From Ignavibacteriales bacterium (GTDB lineage Bacteria > Bacteroidota > Ignavibacteria > Ignavibacteriales > Melioribacteraceae), in assembly GCA_016177735.1 (NCBI GenBank), contig JACOUS010000015.1, positions 1-49,785 on the forward strand: 49,785 nt of DNA, in the 5' to 3' direction. The position numbers were made by a program, and so were the translations under genes. The notes beneath the pieces were generated by a model. It made no database searches and was not told where the DNA came from. It saw only the letters and a list, made by a program, of their open reading frames with translations. This document shows positions 13,952 through 22,894 of the stretch, piece after piece (within the stretch, counting starts at the first letter, position 1; each line of letters begins with the position of its first letter).

Positions 13952-16819
13952 TTATTTCAGTAATATCATTTTGCGTACCGCTGAATAATTACCTGTAGTT
14001 AATTTGTAAAAATAAATTCCGCTTGACAATTCTGCATTCCCGCCTTGGCGGGCAAGCTGCGTTCCGAATTCTACGTTATACTGTCCAGCTTGCTGATATT
14101 CATTGACAAGTGTTGCAACTTCTCTGCCGAGAATATCATAAACTTTCAGAGTTGTGTAACCTGATAGTGGCAAAGTGAAACTAATTGTCGTTGTTGGATT
14201 AAACGGATTCGGATAATTCTGTGAAAGTGAAAATTCGGTCGGTAGATTTTCTTCATCTTCGATGTCTGAAATAATTTCTTTTCCGTTTTCCGGGGTTGGT
14301 AATTTCACTGTTGTATAAATTCTGAATTCACCGGGCTGTAAATTAATTTGATCGCCGGCATTTACGACATTCAAACTATCGCCCGTGAAGTAATCGTACC
14401 ACATGCCCGTATTTTGGAAAGACGGATTCATACTTCCGGCTGTTACACCAAAATTCCCGATGATGTTCACATTCATTGAGCTGTGATTAATGCTGATCCG
14501 TTTGAAAGTAGAAGCTACATTCATGGAGAAATCAGAGCTTGAAAAAGCTTCATAGTTTGTTTTTAATTTTATGAGCTCCGAATAAACTTTGAATAATTTT
14601 TGTCTTTCCGATTGCGGAGAGTTTGTGTAGTAATCCCAGCGGATCGGTTTTTCGCCTACACGCCCGTTGTAATCAATCGAATAATCGTAGCCAAGTTCTC
14701 CGAACTGCCAGATCATTTTTGGTCCGGGCACGGTTATAAAAAATGCGGCGGCAAGTTTTATTCTGCTTAATGCGTAGTTAGTTTTTCTGATGTCGTACTC
14801 ACCGCTTGAATTTCCGTATTTCAGATTTTTGTACATCAATCTTTCCTCATCGTGGCTTTCCATGTACCCGACAAGATGCGGCTTCGTCCATGTTCTATTT
14901 TTATAAGATATATTGCTGAAGTTTGATGTGCTGACCCATCCCATCGCTGCTTCGTTGTAATTGTAATTCAAGTTTCCCCAAAGCATCGCACCGTAATCGG
15001 AAAGAATTTTTTCTTCGTAATTATCGGCAAAGTGTTCGAGAATTACATACGCGGTTGAATCGACTTCCCAAATTTTATCAGCCATTCTTTTTAAGATTGT
15101 AATCCGCGATGCATCGTACGCACTGCCGTCACCGGATTTGTTCGTAAATCCTTTTGTGAAATCAAAACGGAAGCCGTCAAATTTAAATTCTGTTAACCAG
15201 TAAGAAGTAACGCGGTCAACAAAATATTTAGTTGCACTGCTTTCATGATTGAAATCGTTTCCCCACGAAAAAACCGGGTTTGGTGAAACTTGATTGAACC
15301 ACGGATTACCAGCCGAAGGTCTGTTGTTTGTTTCGTCCCAGTACATTCGCACCATTGGATTCGAACCGTATGCATGATTCAAAACTATATCCATTATTAC
15401 TGCGATTCCGTTTTCATGGCAAGCATCAATGAATGCTTTTAACGAATCGCGGTGACCGTAATATTTATCAACGGCAAAGTACATCATTGGATTGTAACCC
15501 CAGCTGCTGTTACCTTCGAACTCGCTTGCCGGCATTAATTCAATTGCATTGATACCGAGTTTCTTGAAATAACTTAATGTGTCTTTGAGTGTTTTGAAAT
15601 TATGAGTGGAAATAAAATCTCTCACAAGCAATTCATAGATAACAAGTTTTTCTTTTGACGGTTTTTGAAAATTATTTACATGCCATTGGTAAGTGGGGAG
15701 CAAATTTTCAAAATATGTAACTATGTTTTCTGTTTTACCGGTTGGATAGGAGGGTAAACCCGGATATGTTGAAGAAGTTATGTAGCCGTCATTCCACGGG
15801 TCAAGTATTGTTTCTGAGTAAGGATCTGGGATTCTAATTTTGCCGTCAACAAGGTATTGGTATTTATAACTGTATCCCATAGGATCGGTGTGTGTTATGG
15901 GCGGTTGAATCCAAAAGATTACACTATCGGGAGTAATTTCATATCGATTCATAAAATAATTTGTATCGACTTTCCAATCGTTAATATCATTGAGCATGTA
16001 AACAAATTCTTTCTTCGGTGCGTAAAGAGCAAATATATCCGAATCTTTGTTGATTCCGATTTTTGCACCTTGTGGCAGCGGCAAATTTTTTACTGCCGGG
16101 TTTTTCATAATTACAAATGTTGTGGAATCAATTCCGCTCGATTCGCCGTCTGCAATAATTTTTACATCATGTCTTCCGGTTGAATATTCATCGGCAATGA
16201 ATTTGTAAGTTATTGAATCGTTATTGACTTGTTCTTTCTTTTCGTTATCAACATAAAGATAAATCCAGTTTGTTTTTCCTCCGACAGTTACAGACGAAAC
16301 AGAAATATTTAATGTATCACCGCTATTAGCAAATACGGGCGAACGCATCGGATCATCGAACTTAACTTCAACATCCGGTTCGTTAATTACAATATTAATT
16401 CCATGTTCATAAAGTTGAATAAAAATATCTTCTGTTTGTTTTGAGCCGTCCGAACTGCGTAGAACAAAACTGAGTTCCGTGATTTTCTCGCTTGATGATG
16501 CGCCGTAATAAGTTCTCGGATTATCGATAACAAGTTGATAAATATTTGTTCCGGTTCGTGTCAATTTTGGCTGTGCAGAATTATTTCCCCAGCTTCCAAT
16601 TACGTGCTGCCATCTGCCGGCTGCGGTAGTAACTCCGGTGTGTGCATAAACATCGCCCGTGTATCCGGCAATTTTATTCGCATGTGTCGCATATGTTACG
16701 TCAAATGTTAAAACGATGTTGTCGGTTTCTATCGGGTACGTTGGAGCAGTTGTAACAACAGTCTGCGCAAATGAAAACGAAGAAATAAAAAACAGAATAA
16801 GAATAGTTTTGAAATTCAT
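13952..16819 (-). CDS. Secreted GH13 alpha-amylase-family glycosidase with type IX sorting domain
   Basis: 955 residues. A signal peptide spans about 1-18 (ILFFISSFSFAQ). Beta-rich N-terminal modules follow (about 20-245), then a CBM48-like segment (IFALYAPKKEFVYMLNDINDW near 262-282) and a GH13 barrel from about 390. The four GH13 regions are intact: DIVLNH 477-482, GFRFDF with nucleophile D553, ILEH with acid/base E595 and ESHD with D657. The last 75 residues are a T9SS type A sorting domain (SQNYPNPFNPTTT...LKVYDILGREVATL). It probably cleaves alpha-glucans at the cell surface or outside. The sorting domain carries an unusual insert encoded by a palindrome (14039-14052). It follows a TonB receptor gene by 50 bp, probably in one operon. 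Confidence 0.93.
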   Translation of the reverse strand: MNFKTILILFFISSFSFAQTVVTTAPTYPIETDNIVLTFDVTYATHANKIAGYTGDVYAHTGVTTAAGRWQHVIGSWGNNSAQPKLTRTGTNIYQLVIDNPRTYYGASSSEKITELSFVLRSSDGSKQTEDIFIQLYEHGINIVINEPDVEVKFDDPMRSPVFANSGDTLNISVSSVTVGGKTNWIYLYVDNEKKEQVNNDSITYKFIADEYSTGRHDVKIIADGESSGIDSTTFVIMKNPAVKNLPLPQGAKIGINKDSDIFALYAPKKEFVYMLNDINDWKVDTNYFMNRYEITPDSVIFWIQPPITHTDPMGYSYKYQYLVDGKIRIPDPYSETILDPWNDGYITSSTYPGLPSYPTGKTENIVTYFENLLPTYQWHVNNFQKPSKEKLVIYELLVRDFISTHNFKTLKDTLSYFKKLGINAIELMPASEFEGNSSWGYNPMMYFAVDKYYGHRDSLKAFIDACHENGIAVIMDIVLNHAYGSNPMVRMYWDETNNRPSAGNPWFNQVSPNPVFSWGNDFNHESSATKYFVDRVTSYWLTEFKFDGFRFDFTKGFTNKSGDGSAYDASRITILKRMADKIWEVDSTAYVILEHFADNYEEKILSDYGAMLWGNLNYNYNEAAMGWVSTSNFSNISYKNRTWTKPHLVGYMESHDEERLMYKNLKYGNSSGEYDIRKTNYALSRIKLAAAFFITVPGPKMIWQFGELGYDYSIDYNGRVGEKPIRWDYYTNSPQSERQKLFKVYSELIKLKTNYEAFSSSDFSMNVASTFKRISINHSSMNVNIIGNFGVTAGSMNPSFQNTGMWYDYFTGDSLNVVNAGDQINLQPGEFRIYTTVKLPTPENGKEIISDIEDEENLPTEFSLSQNYPNPFNPTTTISFTLPLSGYTTLKVYDILGREVATLVNEYQQAGQYNVEFGTQLARQGGNAELSSGIYFYKLTTGNYSAVRKMILLK
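14039..14052. repeat. Palindrome inserted in frame in the amylase sorting domain
   Basis: CCCGCC (14039-14044) and GGCGGG (14047-14052) form a perfect hairpin with a 2-nt loop inside the coding sequence. It encodes part of the peptide GTQLARQGGNAE, which sits between VEF and LSSGIYFYKL. In ordinary Ignavibacteria sorting domains this linker is only about four residues (FDASN-type). The palindrome resembles the intergenic GCCCGC/GCGGGC hairpin at 9046. Confidence 0.7.
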
Positions 16820-16869
16820 TGTGCTCTCTCTTGTGTAAATGTGGGAACAAAATATAAATGTTGGGTTAG

Positions 16870-19005
16870 TTAATCAAGGAATTCCCACGCGACACCAAAA
16901 CGCATTCCGCGTGGTTGTTTCGGGTAATACGGAACGATGAAATATTTTGTATCGAGCAGATTTTCGAAAACAAAATAAACAATCGCTCTATCTTGAATTT
17001 TACCGGAAAGGAAAAAATCTATTTGGAATTCAGGCGAGTAATTATCGAACGAATTGATGATTGTGCCCGTGTAATAATTCTCAACTATGTACGGCGTTGA
17101 TATACTTTTCTGGGAATCGAAATAAATTTGATTGCGCGAACCAACTGTAGAATAATTGATGCCGGTCTTTAATTTCAGATTATCGTTGAACAAAGTATCG
17201 ATGTAATATATTCCACCGCTTGAAGTGAATTCCGGCAATGCCAATTTTTTTCTGCAGCTCTCATTAAAATAATAATTTGTGCTGGTGCTGAATAGAAATT
17301 TCCAAAATCGTAAATCAAGTTTCAGGTTTATTCCATGAAGTGTGTTGTCGCTTTTTTTGAAATAGACTGCTTGGTCACTTAACAAAGTGTCTTGATTAAC
17401 TATCGCGGCAATTAATTTATCTTTTTCAAAAAGATAGAAATAACCGGCAGATAAGCTGATGAAATCCGATGTGTAAGAAGTTTTTAATTCGAAAGCGTTG
17501 TTAGTTTGTTTTCCGTTTGTCTGCCCGTCTGTTGAAATATCATCTGCAATTGTTGCCGTTGGAATATATTCGTAATGACTATTTGGCTTTTCAAAACTTG
17601 AGAAACCGGAATATAATTTTATGTTGTCGGTTAAAATTATTTGTCCGTCAACGCCGAGCCCGAAATTATCTTCGCCGTCATAATTCAAGTATTTGCCGAA
17701 AAGAGAAGCCGAAATGAAATTAGATTTCGGAAATAACGATAACTTGCCAGCCGATGAAAAAAATGAAATATCACTTTTTCTTAAATGAGCATACGATCTC
17801 AGCTTTTGATTTTCAAAAGTGCTGATGATCGAGAAATCTAAAAAGTTATTCGTGAAAGTGTAACTAAATCTTGTTCCGTAGGTTTCATATCGGTTGTTGT
17901 TAACAATTTTAGCAGCATTAATTTGTGAGCTCAATTCATATTCGTTTTGTCTGTATTCGGTTAAATTCGCTTGTGAGTAGAACGACAAATCAAACAAATT
18001 CTCTTCATCGATTCTTGCCAATCCCCTCAACAAGAAATTGTGTGTCCGGGTTTTTTGATAGCGGGTGGAAAAACTGATCGGTGCGCTGATATTGTTATAT
18101 AACTCTTCCTCAAATTGATCAGCCGCAATAGCATCTGCATCAACCCCGCCAAACAATTCTTGATAACTTTGCGAATAATTATAGCTTGCCGAAAGAGTTA
18201 ATGTGTTTGATATGAGATATCTAAAACGTGCTGTGCCAATCCACGCGCTGTAGCCGGTATTCAAATATCTTGGTTCGGTACCTTGATTCGTGATTTCAAA
18301 AAATGTACTTAACCTCTCGCCGAAATTGGAACTGAAAATTCCGTCAACAAATCCTTCATCGTTCGGCGCTTGGTAAAATTTTATTCGTGAATATGGTCGT
18401 GCTGTATAAAAATCTCTGCTGATGAAATTGACATTTGCCGGATTGCTCATGCCGTATAAAAATCCGCGTGCAAGCGGAATAATTTCTATCGAATCGATTC
18501 CTTCCGATTGAAAAAGATTTACGTCGAATGAATTTTGAAGCCGGTTGTTGATTTCGATTCCATCATTCAAAAAAGATAAGTTGTTGAATCCTTGACCGTA
18601 AATTAAAATTTCGTTTGGCTGTCCGATTGTCCCGAGATCGCGCGAAAATCCGAAGGGAATATTTGTGAAAAAATTTCCGGTGTAACGATAATCGGTAACA
18701 TCTAAATTTTTCTTTCGAAGAATTTCTCCGCTTTCAGAATTTTCCAGAAGAGGAGTAACAGAAACAACTTCAATTTTTTTCCTAACGACTTTTGTTGTGT
18801 CTTGAAGTTTAACTTTGGAAGTATCTTTTTCAGCCAAAATATTTTTTTTAGTTGTATCGCTAAGAAAACTTTGAAATGAATTATGATCTGCCGGAATTTT
18901 AGCTTCAGCAGAAAAAGAGTGGATGACAAAAAATAGTATGAGAAATAAAATTTTCAAGTAGTCGAAAAAAATTTTTTGCAAAGATAGAATTAATTCGTCA
19001 TTCAT
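16870..19005 (-). CDS. TonB-dependent receptor-like outer membrane protein
   Basis: 711 residues. A signal segment (LKILFLILFFVIHSFSAEA) is followed by a low-complexity linker rich in D/T/K, then a plug-like domain at about 95-205 (NEILIYGQGFNNLSFLNDGIEI, IEIIPLARGFLYGMSNPANVNFI). A long beta-barrel with alternating aromatic strands ends at ...GMRFGVAWEFLD. The plug resembles TonB-dependent receptors. A carboxypeptidase-like N-terminal domain and a clear TonB box are not seen. It lies 50 bp upstream of the secreted amylase, so import or surface handling of maltodextrins is a reasonable inference. The substrate is not shown by the sequence. Confidence 0.75.
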   Translation of the reverse strand: MNDELILSLQKIFFDYLKILFLILFFVIHSFSAEAKIPADHNSFQSFLSDTTKKNILAEKDTSKVKLQDTTKVVRKKIEVVSVTPLLENSESGEILRKKNLDVTDYRYTGNFFTNIPFGFSRDLGTIGQPNEILIYGQGFNNLSFLNDGIEINNRLQNSFDVNLFQSEGIDSIEIIPLARGFLYGMSNPANVNFISRDFYTARPYSRIKFYQAPNDEGFVDGIFSSNFGERLSTFFEITNQGTEPRYLNTGYSAWIGTARFRYLISNTLTLSASYNYSQSYQELFGGVDADAIAADQFEEELYNNISAPISFSTRYQKTRTHNFLLRGLARIDEENLFDLSFYSQANLTEYRQNEYELSSQINAAKIVNNNRYETYGTRFSYTFTNNFLDFSIISTFENQKLRSYAHLRKSDISFFSSAGKLSLFPKSNFISASLFGKYLNYDGEDNFGLGVDGQIILTDNIKLYSGFSSFEKPNSHYEYIPTATIADDISTDGQTNGKQTNNAFELKTSYTSDFISLSAGYFYLFEKDKLIAAIVNQDTLLSDQAVYFKKSDNTLHGINLKLDLRFWKFLFSTSTNYYFNESCRKKLALPEFTSSGGIYYIDTLFNDNLKLKTGINYSTVGSRNQIYFDSQKSISTPYIVENYYTGTIINSFDNYSPEFQIDFFLSGKIQDRAIVYFVFENLLDTKYFIVPYYPKQPRGMRFGVAWEFLD

Positions 19006-19173
19006 AAAAGAGAAAGGGTAGTCACCTTGTCGAGACCCGTATAAATATTGCCTGATGTTGCTGCCGGGATATTAATCAATGAGTGGATAAAAAAGACAAA
19101 AACTGTTTGTTTTATAATAAAAAAGTGCTAAATTTCGTTTGAATTTACATTCAACAAATAAAGGGGTAAAACA

Positions 19174-19458
19174 ATGGCAATGACTAAAAGCCAAGTTCTT
19201 GACTATATGGCAAAGAAAATCGGAGTTACCAAAAAACAAGCCGGTGTTTTTATATCCGAGCTCGTAAAACTTTCTTACAAAGAAGCTAAGAAATCTTTTG
19301 TTATCCCTGGTTTGGGAAAGTTAGTTCTTGTTGATAGAAAAGCAAGACAAGGTAGAAATCCGAAAACCGGAGAGACAATTACAATTCCGGCAAAGAAAGT
19401 TGTGAAATTCAGAGTTGCAAAAGCGGCAAAAGATGCAATCTTAGTTTATAAAGCTTAA
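19174..19458 (+). CDS. HU-family DNA-binding protein
   Basis: 94 residues. Histone-like dimer that bends DNA. It has MTKSQVLDYMAKKIGVTKKQA at the N-terminus, the hinge VIPGLGKLVLVDRKAR and the DNA-binding arm QGRNPKTGETITIPAKKVVKFR, whose RNPxTG motif is the HU signature. AAAGGGG lies about 8 bp upstream of the ATG. A second ATG two codons later is equally possible. It is monocistronic with its own terminator. Confidence 0.95.
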   Translation: MAMTKSQVLDYMAKKIGVTKKQAGVFISELVKLSYKEAKKSFVIPGLGKLVLVDRKARQGRNPKTGETITIPAKKVVKFRVAKAAKDAILVYKA

Positions 19459-19463
19459 CATAT

Positions 19464-19490
19464 AACCCCCGGAAAATTTTCGGGGGTTTT
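19464..19490 (+). terminator. Terminator of the HU gene
   Basis: AACCCCCG (19464-19471) and CGGGGGTT (19481-19488) form a perfect 8-bp G+C-rich stem, followed by TTTTC. It lies between HU and the convergent membrane-protein gene and may serve both. Confidence 0.88.
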
Positions 19491-19985
19491 CTATTTCCTT
19501 CCCACTTTTTTGATTCTTAGTTTGTCCGTTAAATCGTTGTATAAATATTGGGGAATGTTTTGTAAAATTTTTGTAAGAAGTTTTTGAAAATTTCCCACGT
19601 GCGAATAAAATCCAATCGTAATATTTTGCCTGCCGTCGTGAATGTAAATCGGTCTTGTAGGATAGCCGCTGAAAATTCCTCCCCTGATTTGATCAATATC
19701 TTCCATGTTAATCGTAAATTCTTTTTTGCTGAAGAAAAAATCTTTGCAAATTATTTTCTCGTTGTCGGCTTTAACAAAAAAAGGAAAAAGACGATATGTT
19801 TTTAAGAAGTAGCGGTTAATAATAAAAATAATTGCGGCGTTGATAATTGCGGACAATCCGAAATACCATTTCTGAAACATCATGTAAATCGATGAAGCAA
19901 GATGTATCGCTAAAAGCAATGTTGATATAATGTTTCCGTAGCGGTAAACGATTCTTGCCCAGAATGAATATTTGAAATTTTCCAT
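19491..19985 (-). CDS. Small membrane protein with PH-like domain, function unknown
   Basis: 164 residues. Two hydrophobic helices at about 15-35 and 40-60 (IISTLLLAIHLASSIYMM; FGLSAIINAAIIFIINRYF) precede a beta-rich soluble part. That part has the pattern of a bacterial PH (DUF304-like) domain: FFVKADNEKIICKDFFFSKKEFTINMEDIDQI. I do not recognise a specific family. The protein is probably anchored in the inner membrane with the C-terminal part facing the cytoplasm. It is monocistronic and convergent with HU. Confidence 0.6.
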   Translation of the reverse strand: MENFKYSFWARIVYRYGNIISTLLLAIHLASSIYMMFQKWYFGLSAIINAAIIFIINRYFLKTYRLFPFFVKADNEKIICKDFFFSKKEFTINMEDIDQIRGGIFSGYPTRPIYIHDGRQNITIGFYSHVGNFQKLLTKILQNIPQYLYNDLTDKLRIKKVGRK

Positions 19986-20113
19986 TTGCGTCTTCCGGTT
20001 ATGTATGACAATAGTAAATCTAATATTAATTCTATAAAGTTGATTGAAGCAATAAATTTTGGGAACGGATTTTTAAGAATTGCGATTTGAATCATAGATG
20101 ATTTTGTTTGATG

Positions 20114-21595
20114 TCATTTGGTGAGGATCATTTTTTTAGAAAGAGAAAACACCCCGATAATTAATTGATAAAAATAGATTCCACTTTGTAGGGTGAAACG
20201 CCGATTCGCCCCTACATCAAATTTCACAGAGTATTCTCCCGGCGGCTGGTATTTGTTCACAAGTGTTGCGATTTCTCTGCCGAGGATATCATACACTTTT
20301 AAGGTAATATGTTGTAGTGACGGGATATATCCCATCTCTACGTTGGGAATAACATATTCAATAGTTGTTGATGGATTGAACGGGTTTGGATAATTCTGTT
20401 TCAGATCAAAAATTTTTGGCAATGTTAAACTGCCTACACGAGTTGGTGTGCCTCTAAATTTATAAAGCTTGCCGGTTGAATAATCTGCGAAATACAATTC
20501 ATTGTTTTGATCAATCCCGAAAGTAGATATTTGATGCGATGAAGAGATGACTAAACTATTCTGTACTTTTGAACCGTCGTATTCGAGTGCCCAAATATTT
20601 CCGCTGCCGAAATCACCATAAACATATTTCCCGTAAATTTCTTTTGCACTTTTACCGCGGTACACAAACCCGCCGGTTATTGAAAAACCACCTTCGGAGT
20701 TATGTCCGTATTCCCAAATCGGTAAAGTTAAATTTGTTGTGTTGCATCCGGCTGGGGGATTGTAACAATGATTTCCCTCCATGATTCTCCATCCGTAGTT
20801 TTTTCCTTTTTCGATGATATCAATTTCCTCCCATTCGTTTTGCCCGACATCTGCCGCCCAAATTCTGTTTGTTGGTAAATCGAAACTGAAGCGCCAAACG
20901 TTTCGTAATCCCCATGCAAAAATTTCTTCTTTTAATTCGTTTGTGTTTCCTTTGAAGGGATTGTCATTCGGTATTGCATAATTTTTTCCGGCAGAAGTAT
21001 TGTTGACATCGATACGTAAAATTTTGCCGAGCAATGATTTCAAATTTTGCGCATTGTTTTGAGGATCACCGCCGGAGCCGCCGTCTCCAAATGAAATGTA
21101 GAGATAACCGTCCGGTCCAAATAATATTTGTCCGCCGTTATGATTTGTGTACGGCTGATCAACTTCCAAAATAATCAGTTCGCTGCTGCTGTCTGTTTTA
21201 TCAGGATCATTCGAAGAAACTTTGAACCGTGATACGATTGTTCTTCGCGGATTATCGGTTGTATAGTTCACATAAAAATATCCGTTGTTTTTATAATCGG
21301 AATGAAAGGCGAGACCGAGCAAACCTTGTTCGCCTCCGAAGAGGACTTTGTTTTTTATATCGAGAAAAATTTTTTTTGATGAAGTGTTTGGATCATTATT
21401 AAAAACATAGATTGTTCCCGGTTGTGAAAGAACAAACAATCTGTTGGTTCCATCCGGCGGATGTTGAATATCTGTGGGTTGCTCGAATGATAAGTTTGGA
21501 AACGCCGGCTGAATACTGACGAGTTGAGCTTGTGTTGATTTGCACCCTATTAGTATTGGAATTGATACGATGACTTTTAAAATGAATTTTTTCAT
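20114..21595 (-). CDS. PQQ-type aldose sugar dehydrogenase with type IX sorting domain
   Basis: 493 residues from the ATG at 21595 (MKKFILKVIVSIPILIGCKS); the frame is open nine codons further upstream. The body is a six-bladed soluble glucose/sorbosone dehydrogenase. FEQPTDIQHPPDGTNRLFVL, GEQGLLGLAFHSDY, the active-site HNGGQILFGPDG and WGLRNVWRFSFD are typical, and AADVGQNEWEEID and GKNYGWRIMEG follow. It would oxidise aldose sugars with PQQ in the periplasm or outside. The last about 85 residues are a T9SS sorting domain carrying two palindrome-encoded inserts (20187-20216 and 20314-20341). The N-terminus also has a lipobox (LIGC), which is unexpected for a T9SS cargo. Confidence 0.88.
   Translation of the reverse strand: MKKFILKVIVSIPILIGCKSTQAQLVSIQPAFPNLSFEQPTDIQHPPDGTNRLFVLSQPGTIYVFNNDPNTSSKKIFLDIKNKVLFGGEQGLLGLAFHSDYKNNGYFYVNYTTDNPRRTIVSRFKVSSNDPDKTDSSSELIILEVDQPYTNHNGGQILFGPDGYLYISFGDGGSGGDPQNNAQNLKSLLGKILRIDVNNTSAGKNYAIPNDNPFKGNTNELKEEIFAWGLRNVWRFSFDLPTNRIWAADVGQNEWEEIDIIEKGKNYGWRIMEGNHCYNPPAGCNTTNLTLPIWEYGHNSEGGFSITGGFVYRGKSAKEIYGKYVYGDFGSGNIWALEYDGSKVQNSLVISSSHQISTFGIDQNNELYFADYSTGKLYKFRGTPTRVGSLTLPKIFDLKQNYPNPFNPSTTIEYVIPNVEMGYIPSLQHITLKVYDILGREIATLVNKYQPPGEYSVKFDVGANRRFTLQSGIYFYQLIIGVFSLSKKMILTK
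20187..20216. repeat. Palindrome inserted in frame in the sugar dehydrogenase sorting domain (1)
   Basis: TGTAGGG (20187-20193) and CCCTACA (20210-20216) form an inverted repeat extended by GTGAA/TTCGC. It encodes part of DVGANRRFT between VKF and LQSGIYFYQL. This is the same linker position that is interrupted in the amylase at 14039. The word GTAGGGGCGAA..TTCGCCCCTAC is a familiar intergenic repeat type in bacteria. Confidence 0.7.
20314..20341. repeat. Palindrome inserted in frame in the sugar dehydrogenase sorting domain (2)
   Basis: GTAGTGACGGGATA (20314-20327) and TATCCCATCTCTAC (20328-20341) are abutting inverted copies pairing at 12 of 14 positions. On the coding strand they give the extra residues VEMGYIPSLQH between IPN and ITLKVYDILG, where the usual domain has a short turn. 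The GTAGAGA/TCTCTAC ends resemble the hairpin at 22895. Confidence 0.65.
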
Positions 21596-21793
21596 ACATC
21601 TTACCGTTTTATGTTGTAACAAAAAAATATTTGAATGAGCCGGAGAATATTAACTAAGCAAACAAAATTTTTTTGAAATCGTTCTATTTTTAAATGGGGA
21701 ATAATTTTCCCGGGAACTTCCATTTCGGAGAGATGTTTGAGACTGTAACCCCCGGTAATTTTTGCTAACCGTCAAACAAAAAAGGAGAACACA

Positions 21794-22378
21794 ATGAAAT
21801 CGTTAAATAAATCGCTGCTTGTTTCATTAATGAGTATAATATTCATAGTAGCCCTCTTTGCCGGCAATTCACCGGACAATTCGCGGGTAGAAAATTTTAA
21901 GCTGAAGGACTACAACGGGAAAGAACATCAGCTCACCGATTTCAAAAATTCCAAAGCAATCGTAATAATGTTCATTGCAACTCAATGCCCGGTTTCCAAC
22001 GCATATAACGAAAGGATGGCGCAGATTCACAAAGATTTTAAAAACAAAGGAATCTTCTTTATTGGAATCAATTCCAACAAACAAGAGGATGTTGGTGAAA
22101 TTAAAGAACATGCCGAAGAGAACGATTTTGGTTTTATAATTTTGAAGGACGAAAAAAATATTGTTGCCGATAAATTCAATGCAAGTGTCACGCCGGAAGT
22201 GTATGTTTTAAACCAAAATTTGGAAGTACTTTATCACGGAAGAATTGATGATTCGAGAGATGTGGGAAAAGTAAAGAACCATGATTTGAGAAACGTACTC
22301 GATGAAATTTTATCCGGCAAAAAAATTACAACGACACAAACAAAAGCATTTGGCTGCACAATTAAACGGGTTGGATAA
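21794..22378 (+). CDS. Exported peroxiredoxin-like thioredoxin-fold protein
   Basis: 194 residues with a signal peptide (LLVSLMSIIFIVALFAGN) and an AhpC/TSA-redoxin fold: NFKLKDYNGKEHQLTDF, then IATQCPVSNAYNERM with the single conserved cysteine (about C66), GINSNKQED and the cis-Pro turn VTPEVYVL. A second cysteine is at the C-terminal GCTIKRV. The TQCPVSNAYxERM/GCTIK pair is a recognised subfamily of extracytoplasmic redoxins. AAAGGAG lies before the ATG. The stop overlaps the next gene by one base (TAATG), so the two thioredoxin-fold proteins are translationally coupled and probably act together. Confidence 0.85.
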   Translation: MKSLNKSLLVSLMSIIFIVALFAGNSPDNSRVENFKLKDYNGKEHQLTDFKNSKAIVIMFIATQCPVSNAYNERMAQIHKDFKNKGIFFIGINSNKQEDVGEIKEHAEENDFGFIILKDEKNIVADKFNASVTPEVYVLNQNLEVLYHGRIDDSRDVGKVKNHDLRNVLDEILSGKKITTTQTKAFGCTIKRVG

Positions 22379-22887
22379 TGAAAAAAAATGTATCACTCTC
22401 ATTCATGGTTTTATTTTTATTGCTGATTAATCTAACGGCTGCTGAACCAAAACAAAACGATAAAATCTCTGTTGAAAAAATTGACAAAGCAAAACTTTCC
22501 AAACTGATAAAGGAGCGGAAAGGAAAACCGTTGTTCCTAAATTTGTGGGCAACTTGGTGTGTTCCGTGCCGCGAAGAATTTCCTTCGATTGTTAAACTTA
22601 CCACCGAATACAAAGATGTAGATTTTATTGGAATCAGTGTTGATTTCCCCGAAGAAGTCGAATCTAAAATTATTCCGTTCCTGAAATCGAACGAAGCCAA
22701 TTTTGTTTCGTACGTTAACGGCTTTGAAGGCGATGAAGAGCTGATCAATCTGCTCGATAAAAATTGGAACGGTGCACTACCGGCAACTTTTATATTCGAT
22801 AAGAATGGAAAGAAAATTTCTTTCCTCGAAGGAAAAAAATCTTATGAAGAGTTTAAGAAGGAAATTCTAAAGGTAAAAGAGAAATAA
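22378..22887 (+). CDS. TlpA/ResA-like thiol-disulfide oxidoreductase
   Basis: 169 residues. A signal peptide (SFMVLFLLLINLTAAEP) precedes a thioredoxin fold with the redox motif CVPC in LWATWCVPCREEFPSI near 57-72, ISVDFPEE, the cis-Pro region ALPATFIFDKNGK, and a C-terminal helix. Such proteins reduce or oxidise periplasmic thiols, for instance in cytochrome c maturation. It is the second gene of a coupled pair and a likely partner of the upstream redoxin. Confidence 0.9.
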   Translation: MKKNVSLSFMVLFLLLINLTAAEPKQNDKISVEKIDKAKLSKLIKERKGKPLFLNLWATWCVPCREEFPSIVKLTTEYKDVDFIGISVDFPEEVESKIIPFLKSNEANFVSYVNGFEGDEELINLLDKNWNGALPATFIFDKNGKKISFLEGKKSYEEFKKEILKVKEK

Positions 22888-22894
22888 ATTTGTA

